64,000 nt of DNA from JAAYZX01 sp040770645 (GTDB lineage: Bacteria > Actinomycetota > Thermoleophilia > RBG-16-64-13): the NCBI GenBank assembly GCA_040770645.1, contig JAXGIS010000010.1, positions 14,765 to 78,764 on the forward strand. Reading direction: 5' to 3'. Made by a program: the position numbers and the translations under genes. Numbering within the stretch: the stretch's first letter is position 1; each line of letters begins with the position of its first letter. Under the pieces are notes generated by a model, which worked only from the letters and a program-made list of their open reading frames with translations, ran no database searches and had not been told where the DNA came from. Below are positions 1-8,966 of the stretch, one piece after another.

Positions 1-68
1 CGATCCGGGTGGGTCCCGTCATGATTCCGTCTTCCGTGATGTGGAGTGCGGCAGTGCGATGGGGCTGG

Positions 69-2372
69 TCAACTGCTTGAATCGTCCGTTGATGCGTCCA
101 GATGGGTTCCGACACGTTTCCGCAGTGTCCGGACTATGAACGATGCCACGTCTATCCCCTTGGTCCCCCTGCCGAACCCGGCGTCCATTCCCCAGGTGCG
201 GGCCTGTTCGTCGGTGACTTGGGTACCTCCGGCAATCAGAAGGAGTCGATCGCGGACTCCCTTCTCCACAGCCAGATCCGCCAACTTCTCCATGTTGTCT
301 CTGTGGACATCGGCGTGGGTGATGATGGTGGAAATGAGCACCACTTGAGCCGCATGCTCGATCGCGGCATCGAGCACTTTTTCTACCGGCACCGATGTCC
401 CCAGATACTCAGTGCTGAAACCCCAGGTCTCGAGACCGCCGTGTTTGATGTCGATGATCTCGCGCATGCCCACGGAGTGCTCGTCCTCACCCACGGTAGC
501 GGCCACGACTTTCAAGCCGTGTTCGAGCACGAAGCGGCGGATGTCTTCGTCGGAGAGTAGATCCGGAGGGGGCGGGATGACCAGGTTGGCAGGATCCACC
601 ACAACATTCAGTCTTCCCTTGAGCTCGATGAGCGTGCCCTCCGCCGGGTGCATGACCTGTTTGTGGATCACCTCGCACTCGTCGAGGTTCATGGCCCGAC
701 CCAGTTCGAGGGCGGCAGCCTCTGCCGTCACCAAGTCGGTGGGCAGGAACATGGTGACCACCAGGATTCCGTCACCGGCCCACTGCACCTCCGGGGTGAT
801 GAGTCTCTTGGTGCGCAACTGGGCTGTCTGGGCCAGGCGGGTGTGCACGTTGTCCTCGGAGTCCAGTTCGTCGATGAAAGGTACCAAATCCGGAACGCAG
901 AGCGTGCAGCCGTCGATGAGGTCGCAAGGCTTGTCGAGACCGTCAGGGAGATGATTGTCGCCGAAGTGGTGGCACACTGGAGCCAGGTAGTCCTCGGCCC
1001 TCTCCACTATGGTGCCTGCCGCAATCCCTCCGTCAGCCCGGCGCACGATGCCGTCGTCGTTGGTCTCAGGATAGATGCCGGTGTCCACGAAGAAGCCGTC
1101 TTCCACGGCTGCAAAGTAGCCACCGGTTGCCAGCATGCCCTCTAGAAAGAGTACGGCGCGCTCCTTCAGTTCTCTGACCTTGGACTTGAACTCGAAGTTC
1201 TCTCGATCCACTTTCACGAATTCATGGAGCGCGTCCATACCGACGAGGGCTTGGCGGGCGGTGTTCACGGCGTGCACGTTGTTGTAGTGCCACGGCACAT
1301 TGCGGCCCTCGTCGGGGGTGATGGTGGACTGGATGTCCGCGGAAGTGAGGCGGGAGATGACGAGATTGAGTACGTGTGAGACTGTGGCCTCTCGACCACA
1401 AGACTCCATGTAACGCGTGTTTTGTTGGGCGCGCATCTTGAAGTCCTTGAACAGGTCACGCAGTGCCACTGCGTAGGGGAGGTCCATGCGAACGCAGGGA
1501 GCGGGGGGCGCATCGGGGGGAACGGTGGATAGGCATATGTCCTTGGCCGGCATGCCCACGGCGAGCGAATAGGCGCAGTTGAGGGCGTGCTGCACGAGTA
1601 GTTCCGGCATGACTTTCCAGGCTTCACGGGCAGTGGCGTTGGCGTTGTGAGCACCATCAATCTGAGCCATGCCTGCAGACGCCATGACGTGCTTGGCCTC
1701 TGCCGCATCCACGAAGCTGCGGTACATGTTGATGTTGCGGTAGAGGATGTTGTACTGCGGATCTTGATGGGCGCCGTTGACTCCCTCTTCAGCGAACATG
1801 ACCGCCATTTCCGGCCCCGCTACGCCTGAGACGTATGAGTGGAAGTTGATGGGTCGGCCTACCTCATCTTCAATGAGATCGAGAGCTTTGCGGGTGGCCC
1901 GCACCTGCTTGCGTGTGACCGGCACTCCACCCACACCTTCAGGTGTTCCCTCGAGCAGGCCGTCTATGTGGCTCTGCCCCGCCGTGCGGATGACCATCAT
2001 ATGGTCGGCGCCGTGCCAGGCCGCCATGCGCATGCGCCGGATGTCATCCTCGAAACGTCCGGAGGCGATCTCGGTGGTGATTACACAGTCGGGTTGCGGA
2101 TCAATATTGCCGAAGTACTGGGCCGCAGGCAGAGGGATACTGTGGCGTAGGCCTTCCGAGGTCTGGCGGTAGTCAAAGGGACCGAGCATCTCGTAGGGCA
2201 GCCGTCGGCGCCAGGTCCAGCCACGACGACGCGGACGATAGTTGCTGAGATCCTTGAGGATCTCCTCGACGTCCAGCTTCTGAGTGGGGTCCAGCTCTAT
2301 GCCGCGCGGTTGGTCATCAGGGTTCGGGCGGGCGGCCGTGATGGGCTCGGGTCGCTTGTCCGTGTCAGCCAT
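69..2372 (-). CDS. oraE: D-ornithine 4,5-aminomutase, large (E) subunit
   Basis: Adenosylcobalamin- and PLP-dependent subunit that converts D-ornithine to (2R,4S)-2,4-diaminopentanoate in anaerobic ornithine fermentation. The C-terminal B12-binding domain carries DEHSVG (residues 630-635), whose His632 would be the lower cobalt ligand, and IDIKHGG, whose Lys643 would bind PLP. The His-Lys spacing of 11 equals that of the characterised clostridial enzyme (His618/Lys629). The product is 767 aa, close to the family's 730-740. The ATG at 2372 is preferred over an upstream in-frame start because GGGAGG lies just before it and it overlaps the oraS stop by 8 bases, implying translational coupling. 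Third gene of ord-oraS-oraE. Downstream (positions 68-1, minus) another frame stays open to the window edge, possibly the next operon gene. Confidence 0.95.
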   Translation of the reverse strand: MADTDKRPEPITAARPNPDDQPRGIELDPTQKLDVEEILKDLSNYRPRRRGWTWRRRLPYEMLGPFDYRQTSEGLRHSIPLPAAQYFGNIDPQPDCVITTEIASGRFEDDIRRMRMAAWHGADHMMVIRTAGQSHIDGLLEGTPEGVGGVPVTRKQVRATRKALDLIEDEVGRPINFHSYVSGVAGPEMAVMFAEEGVNGAHQDPQYNILYRNINMYRSFVDAAEAKHVMASAGMAQIDGAHNANATAREAWKVMPELLVQHALNCAYSLAVGMPAKDICLSTVPPDAPPAPCVRMDLPYAVALRDLFKDFKMRAQQNTRYMESCGREATVSHVLNLVISRLTSADIQSTITPDEGRNVPWHYNNVHAVNTARQALVGMDALHEFVKVDRENFEFKSKVRELKERAVLFLEGMLATGGYFAAVEDGFFVDTGIYPETNDDGIVRRADGGIAAGTIVERAEDYLAPVCHHFGDNHLPDGLDKPCDLIDGCTLCVPDLVPFIDELDSEDNVHTRLAQTAQLRTKRLITPEVQWAGDGILVVTMFLPTDLVTAEAAALELGRAMNLDECEVIHKQVMHPAEGTLIELKGRLNVVVDPANLVIPPPPDLLSDEDIRRFVLEHGLKVVAATVGEDEHSVGMREIIDIKHGGLETWGFSTEYLGTSVPVEKVLDAAIEHAAQVVLISTIITHADVHRDNMEKLADLAVEKGVRDRLLLIAGGTQVTDEQARTWGMDAGFGRGTKGIDVASFIVRTLRKRVGTHLDASTDDSSS

Positions 2373-2730
2373 GATGCACCTCCCAAAGCCGCTCGGCGGT
2401 GTCCCAACCGTCGCCTGCCGCCAATCTTGCGCCCGCTGCGCGCACATCCACCCCCCAAGCGCCGGCGCACCGCAGAACCACATGCCCGGCACCGTGGGCC
2501 AGCAGGCCCCGGCGCTCGCACTCGGTCGCGATGGCTGCGCACTGCAGAGAATCGAAACCCATGCGCATCAGTACCGAACGTTCTATGGAGGGTGAGGTGT
2601 GTGTGCGCGCCAAGGCGACGAGTGGAGCCAGGATTTGGTGGGTCAACTCCCAGAAGCGTGCCTCCAACTCCTCATCGGAGAGGGGTACCAGGTGGGCGCG
2701 ACGTCCTGCAAAGTCGTCGGGGCGAGCCAT
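2365..2730 (-). CDS. oraS: D-ornithine 4,5-aminomutase, small (S) subunit
   Basis: Small partner of OraE, needed for the heterodimeric aminomutase. The 121-aa length equals the family norm, and the N-terminus has the typical pattern: DDFxxRRAHL, then LSDEELxxRFWEL, then PSIERSVLMRMGFDSL. GAGGAGGT precedes the ATG. It sits 12 bases after ord and overlaps oraE by 8 bases, so the three are one operon. There is no catalytic residue of its own to check; the assignment rests on length, sequence pattern and adjacency to oraE. Confidence 0.93.
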   Translation of the reverse strand: MARPDDFAGRRAHLVPLSDEELEARFWELTHQILAPLVALARTHTSPSIERSVLMRMGFDSLQCAAIATECERRGLLAHGAGHVVLRCAGAWGVDVRAAGARLAAGDGWDTAERLWEVHHG

Positions 2731-2742
2731 AGCCGTACCTCC

Positions 2743-3771
2743 TCAGTTGGAGTGGGGCGGTGGGTTGTCGGGCAGAAGCGCGCGGGGTAGGGGCAGGTCG
2801 AGTACCGTGCGCAGTCCCGGCGGCGCTCCGCCGATCAGCGGTATGTAGTTGCCGGTGGAGGCGATGGTGCCCAGTCCACCCGGCAGTTCAGGACGGTTCT
2901 CCATATGAATGGACGGAACCCCGTGAATGGTGATGTAATCGCCGGTACTCTGGCCCTCAAGGTGAGGGTGAATTTGCTGTGGATGCACCAGCTCTATGCG
3001 AAGTTCACCCTTCACGTAGCCGCGGCCTACCTGTCTGCAACCGGCCACGCGGCCGGGTGCCACCCGGACGTGAGGTGTGGACCGCTCCACTGTGGATATG
3101 ATGGGCTCACATGTCTCTTCGATGCGCTCGATCTTCCACCCGAGAGCACGGCCAATGAGGTGGATGGATTCCGGAAAGCCGATGTGGCCCACTATGGAGC
3201 CGTCGGCCAGTCCGTGTGCAAACTCTTCGGGGGTGGTGCCCACTCCCTGGCTCTTCATGACCGTGGGGCCGAAGGGGGAGAGGTCGTTGACACGGGCCGC
3301 TTCGATCCGATCGATCCGGAGGCAGGCTGAGGTCCACATCACGATGAGGGCGTCCAAGGCGAAGCCGGGATTGACGCCGGTGCCCAAGAGGCTCACGCTG
3401 TGCTCTCGTGCGAGCGCGTCCATGCGATCAGCCCAATCCGGATCAGAAGCCCACGGGTACGCCAACTTCTCGGCGATGCAGAGCACATTTGCGCCTGCCC
3501 GCAGTGACGGTTCCACTTGGCTCGTTATCTCATGCAGGTTTGAGTACGTGCTGATGAGCACAACGTCTGGTCGAGCGGCGAGCACCTCTTCGGCGTTGCC
3601 GGTTATGACCACGGGAGAATCGCGCCCCAGAAGCTCACCCACCGTTAGCCCTACTTTGGCGGGATCTGAGTCCACGGTTCCCACCAACTCCAGGCTCCTG
3701 GGGCGATCGAGGACGAAGTTCAGGAGCCCCTGGCCCATCGCTCCCGCTCCCCACTGCGCCACTCGTATCAT
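2743..3771 (-). CDS. ord: 2,4-diaminopentanoate dehydrogenase
   Basis: Oxidatively deaminates 2,4-diaminopentanoate, the OraSE product, to 2-amino-4-oxopentanoate with NAD(P)+. The N-terminal Rossmann motif GAGAMGQG starts near residue 8. The 342-aa length and the dihydrodipicolinate-reductase-like layout match the clostridial Ord family. The ATG follows GGGGAGG closely. As first gene of the operon it probably carries the promoter; a 6-5-6 inverted repeat lies about 57 bases upstream. The thiolase genes ortA/ortB and ornithine racemase expected for the complete pathway are not in view and may lie beyond the left edge. Confidence 0.92.
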   Translation of the reverse strand: MIRVAQWGAGAMGQGLLNFVLDRPRSLELVGTVDSDPAKVGLTVGELLGRDSPVVITGNAEEVLAARPDVVLISTYSNLHEITSQVEPSLRAGANVLCIAEKLAYPWASDPDWADRMDALAREHSVSLLGTGVNPGFALDALIVMWTSACLRIDRIEAARVNDLSPFGPTVMKSQGVGTTPEEFAHGLADGSIVGHIGFPESIHLIGRALGWKIERIEETCEPIISTVERSTPHVRVAPGRVAGCRQVGRGYVKGELRIELVHPQQIHPHLEGQSTGDYITIHGVPSIHMENRPELPGGLGTIASTGNYIPLIGGAPPGLRTVLDLPLPRALLPDNPPPHSN

Positions 3772-3827
3772 GCCAACCTCCCCGGTCCTGCCGCGTGGAA
3801 TGAGTCGGCGTAGCCACTGATGCAGTG

Positions 3828-3844
3828 TGCATAAGGGCTATGCA
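3828..3844. promoter_or_regulatory. 6-5-6 inverted repeat upstream of ord
   Basis: TGCATA-AGGGC-TATGCA is a perfect inverted repeat in the divergent gap between ord (minus) and the zinc-ribbon gene (plus). Its position suits an operator for the ornithine operon, but no second copy was found near other genes, so the binding protein is unknown. Confidence 0.35.
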
Positions 3845-4006
3845 TGTCCATCTTAGAACGGGCGGCCTCGGGCCGCAACGTGTGCTGTGCGCGGGCAGGC
3901 TCGTGATCTCGGTTGTCCCGCGCCGGGGTGGCCGGGGCGGTCGGGCGGCTGGGTGGGCGCGATGGAGACGGTTGCGGTGCGGCAGCGGGGGGTCTATGCT
4001 GTGCGC

Positions 4007-4198
4007 ATGTTCGATGAGACCGTCGACATTCGGTGCGAAGCTTGCGGTCGCAGGCTGAAACGGCCGCTGCATAAGCTGCGGCGCAACCCGCGCGTGCAGT
4101 GCCCCAACTGCTATCGTGACATCGTCGTCCCCCTTGAGCTGCTTGTAAATGAGCGGGAGCGTTGGGAGGTAGACGACGAGAAGGACGCGGCCGAGTAA
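4007..4198 (+). CDS. small zinc-ribbon protein, function unknown
   Basis: A 63-aa protein with two CxxC knuckles (Cys10/Cys13 and Cys32/Cys35) separated by a basic stretch, followed by an acidic tail. The arrangement is that of a structural zinc ribbon, plausibly binding nucleic acid or protein. The start at 4007 keeps only the conserved-looking part; an in-frame ATG at 3962 would add 15 residues and cannot be excluded, as neither has a strong ribosome-binding site. It stands alone, divergent from ord and about 100 bases upstream of rmuC. Confidence 0.6.
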   Translation: MFDETVDIRCEACGRRLKRPLHKLRRNPRVQCPNCYRDIVVPLELLVNERERWEVDDEKDAAE

Positions 4199-4298
4199 GG
4201 CACATTTCGGTTTCTGTCTCCCGGCCCCTGTATCCTTGGGCACATAGTCTCTCACGTACCTGTCAGGGCGAATATGTGCTGCCGAGGAGGGGATGGGC

Positions 4299-5567
4299 GT
4301 GTCCGGCTGGTTCTCAGGTGTAATAGTGGCTTTGTTGGCCGCGGTCCTCGTCCTGCAGTTGGTCGTCCTACGCCGCCTCTCCCGCGAGGGAAGCGCACCC
4401 GTGGGTATGCGCTTGGATATGGTTCTACGGGGCCAAGAGCTCCTTCAAAGGGGTGTGCGGGAGGAGTTGGCCGCCGGTAGGGCGGAATCGGCCCGGAGCT
4501 CACTAGATCTGAGACAGGAAGTCTCGGGCGCTGTGGAACGGATGGGAGCGGCACTCCGGGAGGACGTGGGGAACAGGCTCTTCGAGATACGCACGGACAA
4601 CGATCGTCGCTTGGAGGAAATCCGCACCACCGTTGATCGGAAGTTGCAGGAAACGCTCGAAGCTCGCCTGGGGGAGTCGTTTCGCCAGGTGAGTGAGCGT
4701 CTTGAGCGGGTCCACCGGGGGCTCGGAGAAATGCACTCACTGGCCGCCGGGGTGGGGGACCTGAAACGCGTACTCACCAATGTCAAAGCTCGAGGCACGT
4801 GGGGTGAAGTGCAGTTGGGCAGCCTTCTGGAACAGGTGCTTACGCCGGACCAGTATCAGGCCAACGTCGCCACTCGGTGCGAGGGGAACGAGAGGGTGGA
4901 GTACGCCGTGCTGCTACCCGGGCGAGAGGACGGCGGGCAGGGCGTGTGGCTGCCGATTGATGCCAAGTTCCCTCTTGAGGACCATCAGCGTCTTCTGGAA
5001 GCCCAAGAACGTTGCGACTCGCAGATGGCTGAGGCGGCAGGCCGCGCCCTCGAGGCTAGAGTCAAAGCTGCTGCTCGTGACATCAAAGACAAGTACCTCG
5101 ATCCTCCACGTACCACGGACTTCGGGATCATGTTCTTGCCCACCGAGGGTCTCTACGCCGAAATCTTGCGTCGCCCCGGGCTGGTAGATGGCGTACAGCG
5201 TGAGCATCGCATTCTGATCACGGGCCCCACCACGTTGGCCGCGCTCTTGAACAGTCTGCAGATGGGTTTTCGCACGCTGGCTATTGAACAGCGCTCGGGT
5301 GAGGTTTGGGAATTGCTGGGCGCAGTTCGTGCTCAGTTCGGACAGTTCGGTGACGTTCTGGTAAAGGTGCAAAAGCGGTTGCAGTCGGCTTCGGAGTCTA
5401 TCGACAATGCCGCCAGGAAGAGCCGCCGTATCGAGAGGAGCCTGCGCGCCGTGGAGCAGGCGTCACCCGACGCAGTGGGGCTGCAACTTATCGACGCAGG
5501 GCCCGCAATCACTGCGGATCTCGGAGACGAGGGGGTCGATATTCACGAGGTTGATCTGGTCGAGTAG
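4299..5567 (+). CDS. rmuC: RmuC-family DNA recombination protein
   Basis: RmuC proteins limit recombination at inverted repeats and are predicted nuclease-like. The product (about 422 aa) has an N-terminal membrane anchor (residues 5-25, hydrophobic, ending in LRRL), a coiled-coil stretch rich in Arg/Glu/Leu (about 30-150), then the conserved core with RGTWGE, LLPGRE, PIDAKFPLEDH and MFLPTEGLYAEI. Start choice: GAGGAGG at 4284-4290 is too close to the ATG at 4293 but well spaced from GTG 4299, which gives a start directly before the anchor. The 3' end overlaps the convergent iclR-type gene by 59 bases. Confidence 0.9.
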   Translation: MSGWFSGVIVALLAAVLVLQLVVLRRLSREGSAPVGMRLDMVLRGQELLQRGVREELAAGRAESARSSLDLRQEVSGAVERMGAALREDVGNRLFEIRTDNDRRLEEIRTTVDRKLQETLEARLGESFRQVSERLERVHRGLGEMHSLAAGVGDLKRVLTNVKARGTWGEVQLGSLLEQVLTPDQYQANVATRCEGNERVEYAVLLPGREDGGQGVWLPIDAKFPLEDHQRLLEAQERCDSQMAEAAGRALEARVKAAARDIKDKYLDPPRTTDFGIMFLPTEGLYAEILRRPGLVDGVQREHRILITGPTTLAALLNSLQMGFRTLAIEQRSGEVWELLGAVRAQFGQFGDVLVKVQKRLQSASESIDNAARKSRRIERSLRAVEQASPDAVGLQLIDAGPAITADLGDEGVDIHEVDLVE

Positions 5568-6360
5568 CGCTTCCGTGCGGTTGGTCACCGCCACCAAGCC
5601 ACTCACCCCCCAGCGCAGCCGTCATTTTTATGGCGGTCTGGCGCACGTGCCTCGCCACTTCCGGGATGCGGTCCGCGGTGAGCACAGAAGCCAGGCCGAG
5701 CGAAGCCACCACCATCTGTGGTGGTTTGCGAGGCTCGAACACCGGTGAAGCCACGGCGTTGATGCCCCCGTAGTACTCCTCCAAGCTGACGGCGTACCCG
5801 AGGCGACGAACATCGCCCAGCATTCGTCTCAATGCGTCTAGATCGGTGATTGACGTTTCGGTGAACCGGGGTAGCCCGTGCTCTTCGAGGTGGGAAAGTA
5901 GGTCCGCGTCCTTCCAGTAAGCCAGTATGGCCCTCCCCACGGCGCCGGAGGTCATCGGGTGGTACTGGCCCACTGAGGTGGTGGCGCGGAGATCGTCGGA
6001 ACCTTCCACTTTGTCGATGATCATGAGACGAGGCCCAACTTCTCTCCCCAAGACACAGGTTACGCCGAGGTTTTTCGCAAGGGCCGACAGGTGGGGGCGC
6101 AATACCTCTACATGGCTGAGATGGTCTGCAGCTCGACTTCCCAGCTCGAAGAGCGCCCACCCCAAGCGATACTGCTTGGTGTTGGCATCGAACGAGAGAA
6201 GGCCGAAATGCACCAAGGTGCGCAGGAGGTTGAGGCAGGTGCTGGTGGGTATGGAGACCGCGCCGGCGATCTCGGAGAGCCCGGCGCCGGAATGCTCGGG
6301 GTCTTTGAGGTAGGTGAGGATGGCCATGCTGTTGACTATGGCCGGGACCAGATATGGCAA
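5509..6360 (-). CDS. IclR-family transcriptional regulator
   Basis: N-terminal winged-helix domain (about residues 8-65, with the recognition region SIPTSTCLNLLRTL) followed by the IclR effector-binding domain (ATTSVGQYHPMTSGAVGRAILAY region and a GYAVSLEEYYGGINAVASPVF segment typical of the family). Length about 283 aa. A GTG at 6369 overlaps the GGGGAGG site, so the TTG at 6360, spaced about 8 bases from it, is the likelier start. It is divergent from the aminotransferase/SDR operon, the classic layout of an IclR regulator and its target, and the gap holds a strong inverted repeat (6456-6492). The last residues overlap the end of rmuC on the other strand. Confidence 0.9.
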   Translation of the reverse strand: MPYLVPAIVNSMAILTYLKDPEHSGAGLSEIAGAVSIPTSTCLNLLRTLVHFGLLSFDANTKQYRLGWALFELGSRAADHLSHVEVLRPHLSALAKNLGVTCVLGREVGPRLMIIDKVEGSDDLRATTSVGQYHPMTSGAVGRAILAYWKDADLLSHLEEHGLPRFTETSITDLDALRRMLGDVRRLGYAVSLEEYYGGINAVASPVFEPRKPPQMVVASLGLASVLTADRIPEVARHVRQTAIKMTAALGGEWLGGGDQPHGSATRPDQPREYRPPRLRDPQ

Positions 6361-6455
6361 CGAGTTCACCTCCCCACATCCCTAACACACGGGCTACGTG
6401 CCTCCTGGTGCGTTCGCAATCCACCAGCCAATCCACCAGCCACAAGAGCGCATGC

Positions 6456-6492
6456 ATGTCAATATATTGAAAAGAATACATGATATTGACAT
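6456..6492. promoter_or_regulatory. candidate IclR operator, 10-bp inverted repeat
   Basis: ATGTCAATAT, 17 bases, then ATATTGACAT: a perfect 10-bp dyad in an AT-rich island inside otherwise GC-rich DNA. It lies between the divergent IclR gene and the aminotransferase operon. The right arm contains the TTGACA of the predicted rightward promoter, so a bound protein could block or recruit polymerase. Confidence 0.6.
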
Positions 6493-6515
6493 AAACACAC
6501 ACGTGCCTTACGCTG
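6487..6515 (+). promoter_or_regulatory. predicted sigma-70-type promoter of aminotransferase operon
   Basis: TTGACA at 6487-6492, a 17-base spacer and TACGCT at 6510-6515. The -35 box is perfect and the -10 box partial (TAnnnT). It would drive the operon beginning at 6629. Confidence 0.4.
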
Positions 6516-6628
6516 AAACGACCGGCTCGGCCGCGGGCCTTTCCACGACTGCACCGGTGTAGGTGCCGGCGCCGGGGCATTGCGGCCTGGTCGGCAGTGC
6601 TCCCGGGATTACAGAGGAGGCCAAGGCG

Positions 6629-7756
6629 ATGGATGTGAAGATCAATAAGCTTTACGAGATCTTCGTGCTCGCGCACGAGGTAGGTTACGACTACGGGGTG
6701 ACCTGGTCTCTGCGCCGCTCGCCCAAACTGGGGGAGTTCCTGGCGGAACTGGATCCGGACTTGTCCCTGGATTGGTCGGGCAAGTCCTACTACGGCATGA
6801 CCGAGTTGCGGCAGCGGGTCGTGGAAACGCAAGGCTACGACGTGCCGGTGGACAACGTTATGGTCACCGCCGGGACGAACGAGGCATCGTTCTTGGTGAT
6901 CACTCAAACGGTCTCTCCCGGGGACGAGGTGGTGATCGACGAACCCGGCTGGCCTCAGGCCACTCATCTGTGCGAAGCCTATGGGGCCCACATCAAGATC
7001 ATCAAGCGGCGGGAAGAACTGGAATGGAACATCGACCTGGATGAGTTGGATGCCTTGGTCACGCCGAAGACCAAGCTCATCTTCCTCAACTCGCCCAACA
7101 ACCCCACGGGCGCCGTCTTCACGGACGAAGACATGAGGCGCATCTGCGAGATAGCGCGCAAGAATGATGCTTACCTTCTGTCAGACGAGGTGTACCGCGG
7201 ACTGGAGTGGGAGGGACCTCGTTCGCCGGCCGCCGTCAACTACTATGAGAAGGCCATCAGCGCTGCCAGCGTATCCAAGTGCCTGGGTCTTCAAGGTATC
7301 CGCGTGGGATGGATGGCCACGCGCGACAAGGATCTCCTGTTCAGGTCGCTCGTTCTGCGTGAGTACGCCAGTGAGGTAATGAACGTCTTGGGTGAGTATG
7401 TAGCGTTGGCCGCACTCAAGCCCGGGCGCTACGAAGCCATGGTGGCTGAAGCTCTGGCCGATGGGCACCGCTGCTGGCCCATTGTCGAGGAGTGGGTGAA
7501 CTCGCGCGAGGATTTTGACTGGGTCAAACCCAAAGCGGGCTATCTGTGCTTCGTCGGTTACCACTTGGATATCGGCTCCGAGGACTTCTGCCGGCGTCTG
7601 CTGGCTCCGCCTTACCGCACTCTCATCCAGCCCGGCTCGGCGTACGGGGTGGAGAACCACATACGTCTGGGAGTGGGCGGTGGCAACGACGCTGAGATCA
7701 AAGCGGGCTTGGGCCGTATCGATCAGTTTGTGGCCGACCTGAAGAGCAGGGGGTGA
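6629..7756 (+). CDS. class I/II PLP-dependent aminotransferase
   Basis: Fold-type I aminotransferase of 375 aa. The motifs in order are NSPNNPTG (154-161), SDEVYR (185-190) with the Asp that pairs with the PLP ring nitrogen, and the Schiff-base Lys217 in SVSKCLGLQG, followed by the Arg-containing GIRVGW. The ATG at 6629 is chosen because GGAGG (about 6615) precedes it. First gene of a three-gene operon (next gene starts 4 bases after this stop) with a second aminotransferase and an SDR, probably controlled by the divergent IclR protein. The substrate cannot be read from the sequence; an amino acid or amino-sugar catabolic role is inferred from the regulator type. Confidence 0.85.
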   Translation: MDVKINKLYEIFVLAHEVGYDYGVTWSLRRSPKLGEFLAELDPDLSLDWSGKSYYGMTELRQRVVETQGYDVPVDNVMVTAGTNEASFLVITQTVSPGDEVVIDEPGWPQATHLCEAYGAHIKIIKRREELEWNIDLDELDALVTPKTKLIFLNSPNNPTGAVFTDEDMRRICEIARKNDAYLLSDEVYRGLEWEGPRSPAAVNYYEKAISAASVSKCLGLQGIRVGWMATRDKDLLFRSLVLREYASEVMNVLGEYVALAALKPGRYEAMVAEALADGHRCWPIVEEWVNSREDFDWVKPKAGYLCFVGYHLDIGSEDFCRRLLAPPYRTLIQPGSAYGVENHIRLGVGGGNDAEIKAGLGRIDQFVADLKSRG

Positions 7757-7760
7757 AGCC

Positions 7761-8966
7761 GTGACGTGGACTGCGGAAGCCGTTGCCACACGCGCACGCA
7801 ACCTCCGCTCTCCCAAGTTCGGCGTGATCGCGGAGGTGAGGAAGCTCATCCAGGGTGCGGAGGGCGTCGTGGACATGGGCTACGGGGAGCCCAATTTCAA
7901 CACTCCTGAGCATATACGCGAGGCCGCTAAGAGGGCTATGGACGAAGGCCACACGCACTATGTCCTGCCCACGGAGGGCTTGGAGCCGCTGCGACAGGCC
8001 ATAAGCCGCAAGCTGCAGGTAGAGAACGGGATTGTCGTTGACCCGGCCACCCAGATTCTCGTAACGGCCGGTGTGCAGGAGGCCATCAATGTGGCGCTCT
8101 TGGCCCTGGTCAACCCCGGGGACGAGGTCATAATGCCCGATCCCTACTATTATGTAGATCCGCTGGGGGTCATGCTGGCCGGTGGGACGCCTGTGTATAC
8201 GCACCTGCGTGAGGAAAACGACTTCCGCCTGGACGTCGATGATGTCAAGAGCAAGATCACGGCCAAGACCAAGGCCATCATCTATATATCACCCAACTGC
8301 CCCACCGGTTCTGTTTTCCCGCGCGAGGACCTACAGGCCCTTGCCGAGCTGTGCGCCGAGCGGCGCATATTCATCCTCACCGACGAGATTTACGAGAAAC
8401 TCATCTACGATGGCACCGAGCACTGCAGCATCGCTTCTCTGCCCGCAGCCCAGGACATCACCATTTCCATGTTCGGATTCTCGAAGGCATACGCCATGAC
8501 CGGGTGGAGAGTGGGTTTCCTAGTGGCCTCAGCGGAATTGGTGCGCACGATGCTCGAGGTACACACGCAGCTGGTGCTCTGCACGAATTCAATCGCTCAG
8601 CACGCGGCCCTGGCTGCGCTGGAGGGCCCGCAGGACTGTGTCGAGGACATGCGCCGCGACTATGAGACACGTAGGAATACCTTGGTGGAAGGACTCAACC
8701 GCTTGGGCTTCAAGTGCAAACGGCCTCCCGGCTCCTTCTACGTTTACTCCAACGTCACCGGCTTCGGCATGCCTGCCTCGCAGTTGGCCAAGATCCTGGC
8801 CAAAGACGCCCGGGTTGTCGGCTACCCGGGGAGCGCTTTCACCAACGGCGACGACGGAGAGAACTATTTGCGTTTTGCCTACACCAAGGACATAGACTCG
8901 GTGAGGCTGGCCTTGGAGCGAATGGAGAAGGTTGTGGAGACTCTACCGAAAGGTGGTGAGGCATGA
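7761..8966 (+). CDS. class I PLP-dependent aminotransferase (AspC-like)
   Basis: 401-aa fold-type I aminotransferase with PDPYY near 127, SPNCPTG (177-183), TDEIYEKLIYDG and the Schiff-base Lys242 in GFSKAYAMTGWRVG, the pattern of the aspartate/aromatic aminotransferase Iγ group. It starts at GTG 7761 behind a purine-rich stretch that includes the end of the previous gene. Its stop overlaps the SDR start (ATGA). Two different aminotransferases in one operon suggest sequential transaminations or a transamination pair moving an amino group to 2-oxoglutarate or pyruvate; which amino acid is unknown. Confidence 0.87.
   Translation: MTWTAEAVATRARNLRSPKFGVIAEVRKLIQGAEGVVDMGYGEPNFNTPEHIREAAKRAMDEGHTHYVLPTEGLEPLRQAISRKLQVENGIVVDPATQILVTAGVQEAINVALLALVNPGDEVIMPDPYYYVDPLGVMLAGGTPVYTHLREENDFRLDVDDVKSKITAKTKAIIYISPNCPTGSVFPREDLQALAELCAERRIFILTDEIYEKLIYDGTEHCSIASLPAAQDITISMFGFSKAYAMTGWRVGFLVASAELVRTMLEVHTQLVLCTNSIAQHAALAALEGPQDCVEDMRRDYETRRNTLVEGLNRLGFKCKRPPGSFYVYSNVTGFGMPASQLAKILAKDARVVGYPGSAFTNGDDGENYLRFAYTKDIDSVRLALERMEKVVETLPKGGEA

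Noticed and set aside
5603..6991. 462-codon minus-strand open frame across the iclR promoter
   Set aside because: Overlaps the real IclR gene in another frame and its His/Arg/Pro-rich composition is typical of a shadow.
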